Shown piece by piece: positions 25,718 to 33,678 of a stretch of 35,655 nt of DNA. The stretch lies in assembly GCA_026387775.1 (NCBI GenBank), contig JAPLLC010000072.1, positions 1-35,655 of the forward strand, in the 5' to 3' direction. Both the position numbers and the translations under genes were made by a program. A model generated the notes under the pieces. It was not told where the DNA came from. It ran no database searches and worked only from the letters and a program-made list of their open reading frames with translations. Each line of letters opens with the position of its first letter. Position 1 is the stretch's first letter. The DNA comes from Candidatus Methylomirabilota bacterium. GTDB taxonomy: Bacteria > Methylomirabilota > Methylomirabilia > Methylomirabilales > 2-02-FULL-66-22.

Positions 25718-26212
25718 ATGTGGAATGCTCTCTCTGCGGTCGAGCGGGGTGTTGAGGCGCTCGTCCGCTGGATCGTCATCGTCCTGATGCTGGTGATGAC
25801 GGTGACGGTCTTTCTCCAGATCGTGTTTCGCTATGTCTTCAATATCCCTCTCGGCTGGTCGGAAGAGATGGCCCGATTCTCCTTTGTCTGGGTCTCCTTC
25901 TTCGGGGCGAGCGCCCTGATGCGGGTCCGGGAGCACGTCAACGTCACGGTATTCGTGGACAATTTCCCGCCGCGTCTCCGAGCGGTGTGTGTCCTGGTCG
26001 CGAATCTCTGCGCCCTCATCTTCGCCTACTACTTCGTGGTCGGCGGCATCGCCCTGACCACCAACGAATGGGCGCAACTGGCTCCGGCCATGCAGATCCC
26101 GATGGGCTGGGTCTACATGGTCATCCCGATCTCGGCTGTCCTGATGGCGATCTGGATCATGCTTCAGACGATCGAGGCATTCGGCACGCTGCTGGGAGGG
26201 GCGCGGCCATGA
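25718..26212 (+). CDS. dctQ: TRAP transporter small membrane subunit DctQ (system 2)
   Basis: A 164-residue protein with four membrane segments and the DctQ signature QIVFRYVFNIPLGWSEEMAR, then MRVREHVNVTVFVD. GAAGGAG upstream supports ATG 25718. Codons further upstream in frame pass through the hairpin and are rejected. Its stop overlaps the start of dctM (ATGA). Confidence 0.9.
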   Translation: MWNALSAVERGVEALVRWIVIVLMLVMTVTVFLQIVFRYVFNIPLGWSEEMARFSFVWVSFFGASALMRVREHVNVTVFVDNFPPRLRAVCVLVANLCALIFAYYFVVGGIALTTNEWAQLAPAMQIPMGWVYMVIPISAVLMAIWIMLQTIEAFGTLLGGARP

Positions 26213-27495
26213 TCCTGCTTGCCTTCTTCGGGGTATTCTTCTTCACCATGATCATCGGCGCCCCCATCTTCTTCAGCCTGGGATTAAGCGCGCTGGCGCT
26301 CCTGTACAACAAAGGAATGCTGGTCCCGCAGCTCGTCGTCCAGCGGATGTTCGCCGGCGTGGACTCCTTTCCCATGATGGCGGTCCCCTTCTTCATGCTT
26401 GCCGGTGCCCTGATGGATACGGGGGGCATCTCCATCCGGTTGGTGCGTTTCTCGAACTATCTGGTCGGATGGATCCAAGGAGGGCTGGGCCATGTGGTGG
26501 TCCTGGCCTCCTGTTTTTTTGCGGGCATTACCGGCTCCGCCGTGGCCGACGCCAGCGCCATCGGTTCCACCCTGATCCCGCTCATGAAGAAGCGCGGATT
26601 CCCCGTCCTGTTCTCCGCCACCGTGGTGGCGGCTTCCGGTGTAGTGGGGCCGATCATCCCTCCTAGCATTCCCATGGTCCTCTACGGGGTCATGGCGGGC
26701 GTTTCCGTCGGCGCCCTCTTCATGGGAGGCTTTATCCCCGGGATCATGATCGGGCTCGGCCTGATGGGTGTGGTCTACTGGCAGGCCAAACGACATGGAT
26801 ATCCTCGTGAGACCGTTCGGCCCACTCCCAAGGAGTTCCTGCAGGCCGCAGTTAGCGCTTTCGGAGCGATCCTGATGCCGCTGATCATCCTCGGGGGTAT
26901 CTTCGGCGGCGTATTCACGGCGACCGAGGCGGCGGCGGTGGCGACCGTGTATGCCTTCATCATGGGGAAGTTCGTCTATAAGGAGCTTCGGTGGGGACAG
27001 ATTCCGGACGTTGTGTACAAAGCTGGCCTGAGCACGGCCATGATCCTCATCATCGTGGGTGTAGCGAACCTGGTCGGCTACATCATGGCGGTGGAGCGAG
27101 TCCCGCTCCAGGTGGCGGAGCTGCTCTTGAGCTTCACCACGAACAAGTGGGTCATGATGCTCCTGATCAACATCCTGCTCCTGATCGTGGGCTGCTTCAT
27201 CGACGGGGCCTCGGCCCTGATCATCTTCACGCCGGTCCTGTTACCCCTGATCTACAAGCTGGGCATCGACCCCATCTATTTCGGCGTGGTGATCACGGTG
27301 AACCTGATGATCGGGACCATCACGCCGCCGGTGGGCCTCTGTCTCTACGTGGCGTGCGGCATCGCCGACGTGCGGTTGGAGCAGATCAGCCGGTCCATCA
27401 TTCCGTTCCTGTTGATCGAGGTCGCCGTCCTGCTCCTCATCACCTACATTCCGGACCTGATCATGATCGTGCCGAATATCTTTGCGCCGAAGTGA
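26209..27495 (+). CDS. dctM: TRAP transporter large permease subunit DctM (system 2)
   Basis: A 428-residue polytopic protein with FFMLAGALMDTGGISIRLV, GITGSAVADASAIGSTLIPL, GVVGPIIPPSIPMVLYG and VNLMIGTITPPVGLCLYVA. ATG 26209 overlaps the dctQ stop, giving translational coupling. The gene is complete and followed after 25 nt by the TIM-barrel gene, linking transport to metabolism. Confidence 0.95.
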   Translation: MILLAFFGVFFFTMIIGAPIFFSLGLSALALLYNKGMLVPQLVVQRMFAGVDSFPMMAVPFFMLAGALMDTGGISIRLVRFSNYLVGWIQGGLGHVVVLASCFFAGITGSAVADASAIGSTLIPLMKKRGFPVLFSATVVAASGVVGPIIPPSIPMVLYGVMAGVSVGALFMGGFIPGIMIGLGLMGVVYWQAKRHGYPRETVRPTPKEFLQAAVSAFGAILMPLIILGGIFGGVFTATEAAAVATVYAFIMGKFVYKELRWGQIPDVVYKAGLSTAMILIIVGVANLVGYIMAVERVPLQVAELLLSFTTNKWVMMLLINILLLIVGCFIDGASALIIFTPVLLPLIYKLGIDPIYFGVVITVNLMIGTITPPVGLCLYVACGIADVRLEQISRSIIPFLLIEVAVLLLITYIPDLIMIVPNIFAPK

Positions 27496-27520
27496 TTCCG
27501 GCCTGACGAAAAGAGAGCCT

Positions 27521-28351
27521 ATGGACCGCATCGTCTCCGTGAGCACCATGGCCTTCGACGGCCATTCGCTGGAGGTCGCGCTGGACGAGCTGGCTGCGCT
27601 TGGCGTGAAGTACGTCGAGCCGGCCAGCGTGGACAAGGTGTTCCAGCACCTCGTGGAGGAGGATTTCTGCGACCGCCGCGCAGCCTGGCTGCGCGCAGAG
27701 CTTCTTGCGCGAGGGCTCTCCTGTCTCTCCCTGTCTGCCCACATGGACCTCACGCAGCCCGACTCGGTGGACCGCTTTCACCGCCGGCTGGAGTTTGCAC
27801 GAAATATCGGCGCGCGGTGCGTGAACACCATCGCCGGTCCGGCGGGAAATCTCGCCGGTTTTCATGCGAACATTCCGGCCATCGCGGAGCGGGCGAGGGA
27901 TCTGGGTGTGGTCATCGCCCTGGAAAACCACGGAGACCTGCTGGATCGGGAGCAACAGGTCCTGAATTTCATCCGCGAGGTCAACCATCCGGCGATCCGG
28001 GTCAATTACGATACGGGGAACGCCTGGTATTACTCGAAGGGGGCCATCAACCCCGTGGAGGAGTTGGCGTTGTTGGCGCCGGTCGTCGCGCACGTCCACG
28101 TGAAGACCCCCAAGATCGTCGACGGCCTCCTCTGCTGGGTGGCCCTCGGAGAAGGCGAGCTGGACCTCCCTGCGCTTGCCAGAGTCTTGAAAGAGCGTAT
28201 GCCGGGAGTGCCGGTGAGCTATGAATTGTCCCCGCGTCAGCGCTCCCGCGACTTCGAGCCACGCTGGCGCGCACCGGAGATCCCACCCTTGCCGGAGATC
28301 CGCGGCATCATCGGCCGGTCGCTTCGGGCAATCGAGCGGGTGCTGGCGTAG
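27521..28351 (+). CDS. Sugar phosphate isomerase/epimerase family TIM barrel (cytosolic)
   Basis: A 276-residue xylose-isomerase-like barrel without a signal peptide. The one-metal ligand set is complete: E135 (IALENHGD), D164 (VNYDTGN), H193 (VHVKT) and E235 (VSYELSP). These enzymes epimerise or isomerise sugars, keto-sugars, inosose or hydroxypyruvate. ATG 27521 gives MDRIVSVSTMAFDG, a normal start. It lies directly behind TRAP system 2 and before an exported protein of the same superfamily. Confidence 0.88.
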   Translation: MDRIVSVSTMAFDGHSLEVALDELAALGVKYVEPASVDKVFQHLVEEDFCDRRAAWLRAELLARGLSCLSLSAHMDLTQPDSVDRFHRRLEFARNIGARCVNTIAGPAGNLAGFHANIPAIAERARDLGVVIALENHGDLLDREQQVLNFIREVNHPAIRVNYDTGNAWYYSKGAINPVEELALLAPVVAHVHVKTPKIVDGLLCWVALGEGELDLPALARVLKERMPGVPVSYELSPRQRSRDFEPRWRAPEIPPLPEIRGIIGRSLRAIERVLA

Positions 28352-28436
28352 GAGCCTGGCTGAACAGCCGTAAGCTGGAAAGGCCTTGACAGCCGGGAGG
28401 GATTGGGAGTACCTATTTCTCCAATATCTAAACAGG

Positions 28437-28480
28437 GTTCCACATATGGAACTCTGGAAATCCCGGGACACGATGTCCCG
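28437..28480. promoter_or_regulatory. Two short dyads in the leader of the exported TIM-barrel gene
   Basis: GTTCCA-CATA-TGGAAC (28437-28452) and CGGGACA-CGA-TGTCCCG (28464-28480) are perfect dyads in the 157-bp gap. A TTGACA occurs at 28386-28391, but no good -10 box follows at normal spacing. The second dyad carries GACA/TGTC half-sites reminiscent of the two GntR operators. They may be regulator sites, or RNA hairpins if the gene is read from upstream. Confidence 0.35.
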
Positions 28481-28508
28481 CCATCCCACTCACACGAAGG
28501 AGGAGATC

Positions 28509-29435
28509 ATGAAGCGGATGTCGGTCCTCATCACACTGTTCTTGTGCGTCGCACTTCTCGGAAGCAGCGCTCTCGCTGCCGACAAGATCGTGCTGAAGAA
28601 GTACCCCGACCTGAAGATGGGCTTCCTCAATGTCAACTTCATCAAGCAGTGGCCGCTCGGCGTGGAGAGCGCCAAGAAGGTGATCGACTTCGCCAACGAG
28701 CAGGGATTCTGGTGGATAGAGATTCGCGATCCCTATGCGACCCTCACGCTGGCGCAGGACAAAGAGCTGGCGGTCTATGCCAAGCAGCGCGACATCGAGG
28801 TGGCCTATGCGATGAACATCGGGCTGCTGGATCCCAACTTCATGGAGGTGTTCTCGCGCGGCCTCGCCAATGCGGCGGTCTTCGACGGCCCGCGGACGAT
28901 CCGCACGGCGGGCCCTGGCCTGGAATTTGGCAACGATCCCAAGAAGACCTTCTGGACCTACCTGGAGATACGCCGGGCCATCTCCGTCGCCAATCAGGCC
29001 GCCAATATGGCCAAGGCGCTCGGGCTGCAGTACGTGGTGGAGAACGGCGTGGAGCCCATCAAGGGTGACGGCATGGGCTATTACGGCACGGTGGAGCTGT
29101 TCGCCGGCGTCAACAGCAACGTCGGGTTCCAACTCGACACCGGCAACTTCTTCTGTGTGTCGCGGGTGTGGACCAAGCCGGCGGACGCCCAGGCGTTCAT
29201 CGAGAAGTATGCCGCCCGGATGGGCTACATGCACCTGAAGACCTCGTCGCCGAATCACATGGTCCAGCAGGTGCTCGCCGACAACGAGCTGGACTTCGAC
29301 ATCATCTTCGCCATCGCCTCCAAGGCCAAGATGCCGTACGTCGGATTCGAGCTGGATCAGCCGGCCACGCTGGAGCAGGCCATCGAGAACCACAAGAAGA
29401 GCGTCGAGTACCTGAAGGGGAAGTTCGGCGGGTAG
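28509..29435 (+). CDS. Exported sugar isomerase/epimerase-like TIM barrel
   Basis: A 308-residue protein. Residues 1-23 (MKRMSVLITLFLCVALLGSS and ALA) form a typical Sec signal peptide with cleavage before ADK and no lipobox Cys. The mature part is a xylose-isomerase-like barrel retaining the full metal tetrad E178 (VVENGVEP), D210 (QLDTGNFF), H242 (YMHLKT) and E281 (GFELDQ). An AAGGAGGAG ribosome site just upstream makes this start, and hence the signal peptide, secure. Most family members are cytosolic, so a periplasmic isomerase or epimerase acting before TRAP uptake is suggested. It is the last gene before a strong terminator. Confidence 0.85.
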   Translation: MKRMSVLITLFLCVALLGSSALAADKIVLKKYPDLKMGFLNVNFIKQWPLGVESAKKVIDFANEQGFWWIEIRDPYATLTLAQDKELAVYAKQRDIEVAYAMNIGLLDPNFMEVFSRGLANAAVFDGPRTIRTAGPGLEFGNDPKKTFWTYLEIRRAISVANQAANMAKALGLQYVVENGVEPIKGDGMGYYGTVELFAGVNSNVGFQLDTGNFFCVSRVWTKPADAQAFIEKYAARMGYMHLKTSSPNHMVQQVLADNELDFDIIFAIASKAKMPYVGFELDQPATLEQAIENHKKSVEYLKGKFGG

Positions 29436-29483
29436 AATCTCCGTGGGGCGACCTAGCCGCCCCGGTATCTGAATGAATGCGCG

Positions 29484-29520
29484 GCGGGGAGTTCCCAATT
29501 GGGGATTCCCCGCTTTTTCT
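29484..29520 (+). terminator. Rho-independent terminator of the second cassette
   Basis: GCGGGGA-G-TTCCC (29484-29496), an AATT loop, and GGGGA-T-TCCCCGC (29501-29513) form a long stem with only G-T pairs inside, followed by TTTTTCT. It ends the continuous series of genes that begins with the regulator at 13740. A smaller hairpin (29445-29463, arms GGGGCG/CGCCCC) precedes it without a T-run. Confidence 0.9.
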
Positions 29521-29558
29521 TCTGTCTGCTTTCTATTTCCTCTGCCTCGGCTGCACGA

Positions 29559-29587
29559 TTGACGGTCTTGCTCTGCTCTGATAGGTT
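29559..29587 (+). promoter_or_regulatory. Weak promoter candidate for the deacetylase-kinase pair
   Basis: TTGACG (29559-29564) is followed after 17 nt by TAGGTT (29582-29587), a poor -10 match. The location, between the terminator and the next gene, is right for a promoter. The sequence evidence alone is weak. Confidence 0.3.
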
Positions 29588-29629
29588 TTCGGTATTCGCC
29601 TTTCTTTGTTCGCACAGCGGGGGTAGTCA

Positions 29630-30409
29630 GTGGCGAAGTATCTGATTGTCAATGCCGATGACTTCAATCTGACCGAGGGCGTGACGCGCGGCATCCTCGA
29701 CGGGCACCGGCACGGGATCATCACCAGCACCACTGTCATGGTGAATCTTCCCGGTCTCACGCGCACGCGGGATCTGGCTCGGGAGGCGAGCGGCCTCGGC
29801 TTGGGGCTCCACGTCAACCTGACACTGGGGGCGCCCGTCTTGCCCGTCGGCGCCGTCCCTTCGCTGGTTGACGGGGCTGGACACTTTGTCCGCGACCGGA
29901 GTCGCGCGGGGGAATCCGGCGCAATGCTGGAGATTCGAGCAGAGATCGCCGCCCAGGCCCGGCGTTTCGAGGAAGTCTTCAGGCGCCGCCCCACGCACCT
30001 GGACACCCATTACCACATGCATCGGCTTCCCCGTATCTTGGCGGCGGTCCTGGATGTCGCCGGAGAGCTCGGGGTCCCGGTGCGAGCGCTCACCCCGGAG
30101 ATGGCCGCCCTGATCCGGGCGCGGGGGCTATCCGCGGCGGATCGCCTGATCGGAGAGGTCGGCCCCGACGCCTATTGGACGACGGAGCGTCTGGGGGAGT
30201 GCATCCGCTCGATGAGGGAAGACATCACGGAGCTGTCGTGCCATCCCGGATACGCGGACGAGGCGCTCGCGATCAGCAGCTACACCGCGCAGCGCGAAGG
30301 CGAGCTCCGCGCGCTGTGCGATCCCGCGGTGAGGGCTGCGCTCGCGGCGTCCGGAGTCCGGCTCATCCACTATGGGATGCTGGCCGCGGCGTCGGCAGGT
30401 AAGCAATGA
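29630..30409 (+). CDS. ChbG/YdjC-family carbohydrate deacetylase
   Basis: A 259-residue protein starting at GTG 29630 after a G-rich site. The YdjC motifs are complete: NADDF (8-12), the HVNLT block, HLDTHYHMH (D125, H127, H129, H131) and SCHPGY near the C-terminus. Characterised relatives are metal-dependent deacetylases of acetylated amino sugars (chitooligosaccharide ChbG, hopanoid HpnK). There is no signal peptide, so it acts in the cytoplasm. Its stop overlaps the ROK kinase start (ATGA), suggesting that a deacetylated sugar is passed to phosphorylation. Confidence 0.88.
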   Translation: MAKYLIVNADDFNLTEGVTRGILDGHRHGIITSTTVMVNLPGLTRTRDLAREASGLGLGLHVNLTLGAPVLPVGAVPSLVDGAGHFVRDRSRAGESGAMLEIRAEIAAQARRFEEVFRRRPTHLDTHYHMHRLPRILAAVLDVAGELGVPVRALTPEMAALIRARGLSAADRLIGEVGPDAYWTTERLGECIRSMREDITELSCHPGYADEALAISSYTAQREGELRALCDPAVRAALAASGVRLIHYGMLAAASAGKQ

Positions 30410-31404
30410 CCCCGCGGGAAGAAGCCGATCTCATCCTGGCCGTGGACGTGGGAGGGACCGCCTTGGCGGGCGGGTTGGTGGACCAAAACGGGGCGATCAT
30501 CACCTCCCAGGCGGTGGCGACGGATCGTTTTGGGCGAGGCGAGGGGATTCTCAAGAATCTGCTGGAGCTTGTCGCCAGTCTGGAAGATGAGACCCGCAGA
30601 TTGCAGCTTCCCGTTCGAGGCCTCGGGGTGGGCGTCCCCGGGGCTGTGGAAGGGGGGACCGGGCGGATCGGTCCCGACATTCAGAATATTCCCGAGCTTG
30701 GGAATCTGCCCCTCCGGGACGTGTTGCAAGAGCGTACCGGCCTGCAGGTCGTGGTGGACAACGATGTGAATGCGCTCACCCTGGCGGAGTGGACCTTCGG
30801 TCAAGGGAAGGGGCTTCGCCATCTGGCCATGATCGCGGCAGGGACGGGAGTAGGCGGCGGCCTGATCCTGAACGGAGAATTGGTCCGGGGGGCCAGCGGC
30901 TACGCAGGAGAAGTCGGGCACATCACGGTGGAGTTGGACGGGCGTCCCTGTTTCTGCGGAAGCCGGGGATGCGTGAAGGCCTACGCCTCGGGCCCCGATC
31001 TCGTCGCTCAGGTGCGCGAACTCCTCCAGGGGGAGCGCTCTTCCATCTGGACCGAATTGACCGGCGGGGATCTTGGCCGTATCGATCCATCAGTCGTCTT
31101 TCGTGCCGCTGATCGGGGCGATGCCGTGGCAGAGGCGGTGGTGGCGAAGGCGGCGCAGGCGCTGGGAGCCGGCGTGGCCGCCCTCATCAACCTCTGCAAC
31201 CCTGAGATGATCATCCTGGGTGGCGGAGTGATGGAGGCCGGCGAGATCCTGATGGAACCAGTGCGGCGCTGGGCGCGATTTTACGCGTTCGAACGTGCCT
31301 TCTCCCGGACACGACTCGTCCGGTCCGGCCTCTCCAAGCAGTCCGGCGTGTTGGGCGCCGCCGCCCTGTTTCTCTACGAGGAGCGGCGCCGGGACACGGC
31401 GTAG
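30406..31404 (+). CDS. ROK-family sugar kinase
   Basis: A 332-residue kinase without the N-terminal helix-turn-helix of ROK repressors. It has DVGGT (14-18), catalytic D120 within VVDNDVNA, GTGVGGG and the zinc motif with H172 and CFCGSRGC (C182, C184, C189). The residue two after the last Cys, usually Glu in CLExxxS, is Lys191. ROK kinases phosphorylate glucose, N-acetylglucosamine, N-acetylmannosamine or allose. Coupling to the ChbG-like gene points to an amino-sugar salvage step, which is inference. A terminator follows at 31472. Confidence 0.92.
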   Translation: MTPREEADLILAVDVGGTALAGGLVDQNGAIITSQAVATDRFGRGEGILKNLLELVASLEDETRRLQLPVRGLGVGVPGAVEGGTGRIGPDIQNIPELGNLPLRDVLQERTGLQVVVDNDVNALTLAEWTFGQGKGLRHLAMIAAGTGVGGGLILNGELVRGASGYAGEVGHITVELDGRPCFCGSRGCVKAYASGPDLVAQVRELLQGERSSIWTELTGGDLGRIDPSVVFRAADRGDAVAEAVVAKAAQALGAGVAALINLCNPEMIILGGGVMEAGEILMEPVRRWARFYAFERAFSRTRLVRSGLSKQSGVLGAAALFLYEERRRDTA

Positions 31405-31471
31405 GTCCAGGTTGTGTGCGTGTTGACTGATCCAGGTAACTCTTGACGGAAAAGGACAAGAGGGCGATTCT

Positions 31472-31506
31472 GAATGGGCGGGAGACAGGCCGTTCATTCT
31501 TTATTT
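31472..31506 (+). terminator. Probable Rho-independent terminator after the ROK kinase
   Basis: GAATGGGCGG (31472-31481) pairs with CCGTTCATTC (31490-31499) over 10 bp, including two G-T pairs, with an 8-nt loop followed by TTTATTT. It lies 68 bp past the kinase stop and just before the AOR ribosome site, so AOR transcription would have to start close to or beyond it; no clear promoter was recognised for AOR. Confidence 0.6.
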
Positions 31507-31546
31507 CCCGTGAGCAAGGGATTCCTTTCAGAAGGAGTGAGGTGCC

Positions 31547-33265
31547 ATGGATGTCTGGCGTATCAACCTGCGCGAGCGATCCTTGAAGCGAGAACCTGCG
31601 CCTGAGAGTTGGGGCCGCCTGGGCGGGCGGGGCCTCTCCGCCCGCATCCTTCTGGATGAGGTGCCTCCCACCTGCGAGCCGCTCGGCCCCCATAACAGAC
31701 TCATCTTGGCCCCGGGTCTCCTCGTGGGCCACATGCTGACGAGCTGCGATCGCCTCTCGTTCGGCGGCAAGAGCCCGCTGACCCGCGGGATCAAAGAGGC
31801 GAACGCCGGCGGCTCCACCGGGCTGCACATGACCAACCTGGGCATGAAGGCCCTGATCATCGAGGATCAGTTGCCCACAAGCGGGGATGCGCGGTCCGGA
31901 TGGTGGGTGTTGCATCTCAGCCTCGCGGGGGCGCGCTTCGAGCCTGCGGACGATATCGCGGGTCTCGGTGTCCACGAGGCGGCGTCCCGACTGCTCAAAC
32001 GGCACGGGGAGAAGGTGGCCATCGCCCTGATCGGGCCGGCCGGCGAGATGCTGCTCTCGGCGGCCGGGATCCAGAACCTGGACAAGGATCGGGTACCTTC
32101 CCGGATCGCGGCCCGGGGCGGCCTGGGCGCGGTGATGGGGTCGAAGCGCCTCAAGGCCATCGTCTTCGATGACGCCGGCGGGAAGAAGCCCGCCATCGCC
32201 GACCGCGAGAAATTCAAGCAGGCGCAGAAGCTGTTTACAAAGAACACACTCGATCATCCGCAGACCAAGGCCTTTCAGGACTACGGCACGCCGGCCATGG
32301 TGCGAATGTGCGATGCGCTCGGCGGTCTGCCGACCCGGAACTTCAGCAGCGGTCGGTTCGAGGGGGCCGAGACAATCAGCGGCGAGCAGATGCGCGACCT
32401 TCTCCTCAAGCGCGGCGGCGAGAGCGAGACCACTCATGCCTGCATGGCCGGCTGCGTCATCCAGTGCTCCAATACGTATGGGGGCGAGGACGGCAAGGCC
32501 ATCGTCTCGCCGCTTGAGTACGAGACTATCGGGCTATTGGGCTCGAACCTGGGTATTGCCGACCTCGACACCATCGCCCGGCTGAACTGGGAGGTCAGCG
32601 ACCTCGGTCTGGATACCATCGATATGGGTGCGGCCCTGGGCGTTGCCGCCGAAGCCGGACTCATGAAGTTCGGTGATGGCGACCGCGCGCTGGAACTCTT
32701 ACGCGAAATCCGCAAGGGCACACCGCTGGGACGGATCCTCGGTCACGGGGCGGCCATGGCGGGGCGGGTCTTCGGCGTCCTGCGGGTGCCGGTGGTGAAG
32801 GGGCAGGCCATGTCCGCCTACGAGCCGCGCGCCATCAAGGGCACGGGCACGACCTATGCGACGTCCCCGCAGGGGGCGGACCACACGGCGGGAAATACGG
32901 TCCGGGCCAAGGTCGACCACCTGGATGCCAAGGCAAACATCGCGACCTCGCGCGGGGCCCAGATCAACATGGCAGGGTTCGACACGCTGGGCGCCTGTAT
33001 CTTTGCGGGGTTCGGGTTCATGGTGAATCCTGAGGTGATCCCCGACTTGCTGTCCGCCCGCTACGGCTGGCAGGTGGGGTCCGACATCCTGCAGGTCCTG
33101 GGAAAAGAGACGATCTTGCTGGAGCGCGAGTTCAACCGGCGGGCCGGCTTCACCGCGGCGGACGATCGGATCCCCGAATACATGCGGACCGAGCCGCTCC
33201 CGCCACACAACTCGGTCTTCGACGCGTCGGCGGAAGAGCTGGACAGCGTGTTCAATTGGTCGTGA
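31547..33265 (+). CDS. Aldehyde:ferredoxin oxidoreductase (AOR) family tungsto/molybdo-enzyme
   Basis: A 572-residue protein with the N-terminal pterin-binding AOR domain (GGRGLSARILLDEVPPTCEP, GKSPLTRGIKEANAGG) and helical C-terminal domains. Iron-sulfur ligands appear as HACMAGCVIQCS (C299, C303, C307) and a distal Cys in FDTLGACIFAGF (C484). The first spacing is C-x3-C rather than the C-x2-C of archaeal AOR. Members oxidise aldehydes to acids with ferredoxin, or reduce acids, using bis-pyranopterin W or Mo. AAGGAG lies 9 nt upstream. No ferredoxin, MoaD-like or electron-transfer partner is adjacent, unlike many bacterial AOR operons. Confidence 0.9.
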   Translation: MDVWRINLRERSLKREPAPESWGRLGGRGLSARILLDEVPPTCEPLGPHNRLILAPGLLVGHMLTSCDRLSFGGKSPLTRGIKEANAGGSTGLHMTNLGMKALIIEDQLPTSGDARSGWWVLHLSLAGARFEPADDIAGLGVHEAASRLLKRHGEKVAIALIGPAGEMLLSAAGIQNLDKDRVPSRIAARGGLGAVMGSKRLKAIVFDDAGGKKPAIADREKFKQAQKLFTKNTLDHPQTKAFQDYGTPAMVRMCDALGGLPTRNFSSGRFEGAETISGEQMRDLLLKRGGESETTHACMAGCVIQCSNTYGGEDGKAIVSPLEYETIGLLGSNLGIADLDTIARLNWEVSDLGLDTIDMGAALGVAAEAGLMKFGDGDRALELLREIRKGTPLGRILGHGAAMAGRVFGVLRVPVVKGQAMSAYEPRAIKGTGTTYATSPQGADHTAGNTVRAKVDHLDAKANIATSRGAQINMAGFDTLGACIFAGFGFMVNPEVIPDLLSARYGWQVGSDILQVLGKETILLEREFNRRAGFTAADDRIPEYMRTEPLPPHNSVFDASAEELDSVFNWS

Positions 33266-33293
33266 CGGTTCACCTCCATATTCCTGCCATCCC

Positions 33294-33331
33294 GGGCGGC
33301 GCCCCAGTGGGTTAGGGCGTCGCCCTTTTTT
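33294..33331 (+). terminator. Rho-independent terminator after AOR
   Basis: GGGCGGCGCCC (33294-33304) and GGGCGTCGCCC (33315-33325) pair over 11 bp with one G-T pair around a 10-nt loop, followed by six T residues. It lies 28 bp past the AOR stop. It is one of the two strongest terminators in the window. Confidence 0.93.
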
Positions 33332-33588
33332 GCCCCAACGGAAACGAATCTTTCCCAAAACATGCAGAACTTTCCCCCGAACTGCAATTGCCCGCGAGCG
33401 CTTGGCGGTGCAGGCTTGACTGTCGCGCCCGGCGTCGGTCAAGTGGTTCATCTCCAACTGTTTGATTTTTCACAAGAATTCGACACAGGACGACATCCGT
33501 GGAGTCAGGAGCCGCTCCTTTGTGGCGATCTCGTTCTGCCCATCTGGCATGGGCATGCTTCATGCAAAATCATCGGAACAGAAATAGA
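33332..33588. other. Non-coding stretch without recognised features
   Basis: The segment between the AOR terminator and the next promoter is noticeably richer in A/T than the neighbouring genes. A 6-bp dyad CTTGAC-N17-GTCAAG spans 33415-33443. A 76-codon frame (33362-33592) has no ribosome site and a composition unlike local proteins, so it is not accepted. No RNA gene was recognised. Confidence 0.4.
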
Positions 33589-33617
33589 TTGACAACCATA
33601 CATACGTATGGTATTTA
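33589..33617 (+). promoter_or_regulatory. Promoter with inverted repeat filling the spacer
   Basis: A perfect TTGACA (33589-33594) is followed after 17 nt by TATTTA (33612-33617). The spacer and first base of the -10 form the exact inverted repeat ACCATAC-ATAC-GTATGGT (33595-33612), with a 10-bp palindrome CATACGTATG near its centre. Its size and symmetry resemble TetR-family operators. No regulator gene is adjacent. The downstream gene encodes an unrecognised 98-residue protein. Confidence 0.65.
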
Positions 33618-33678
33618 GATGACGTGAGCAAGAGCCGAAGAAGAGAGTAGATGCTCTTTGCGGAAAGGGGGGAGACAG

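Noticed and set aside
33362-33592. 76-codon plus-strand frame after the AOR terminator
   Set aside because: No ribosome site, Cys/Pro/His-rich odd composition, no recognisable motif, and it runs into the promoter at 33589.
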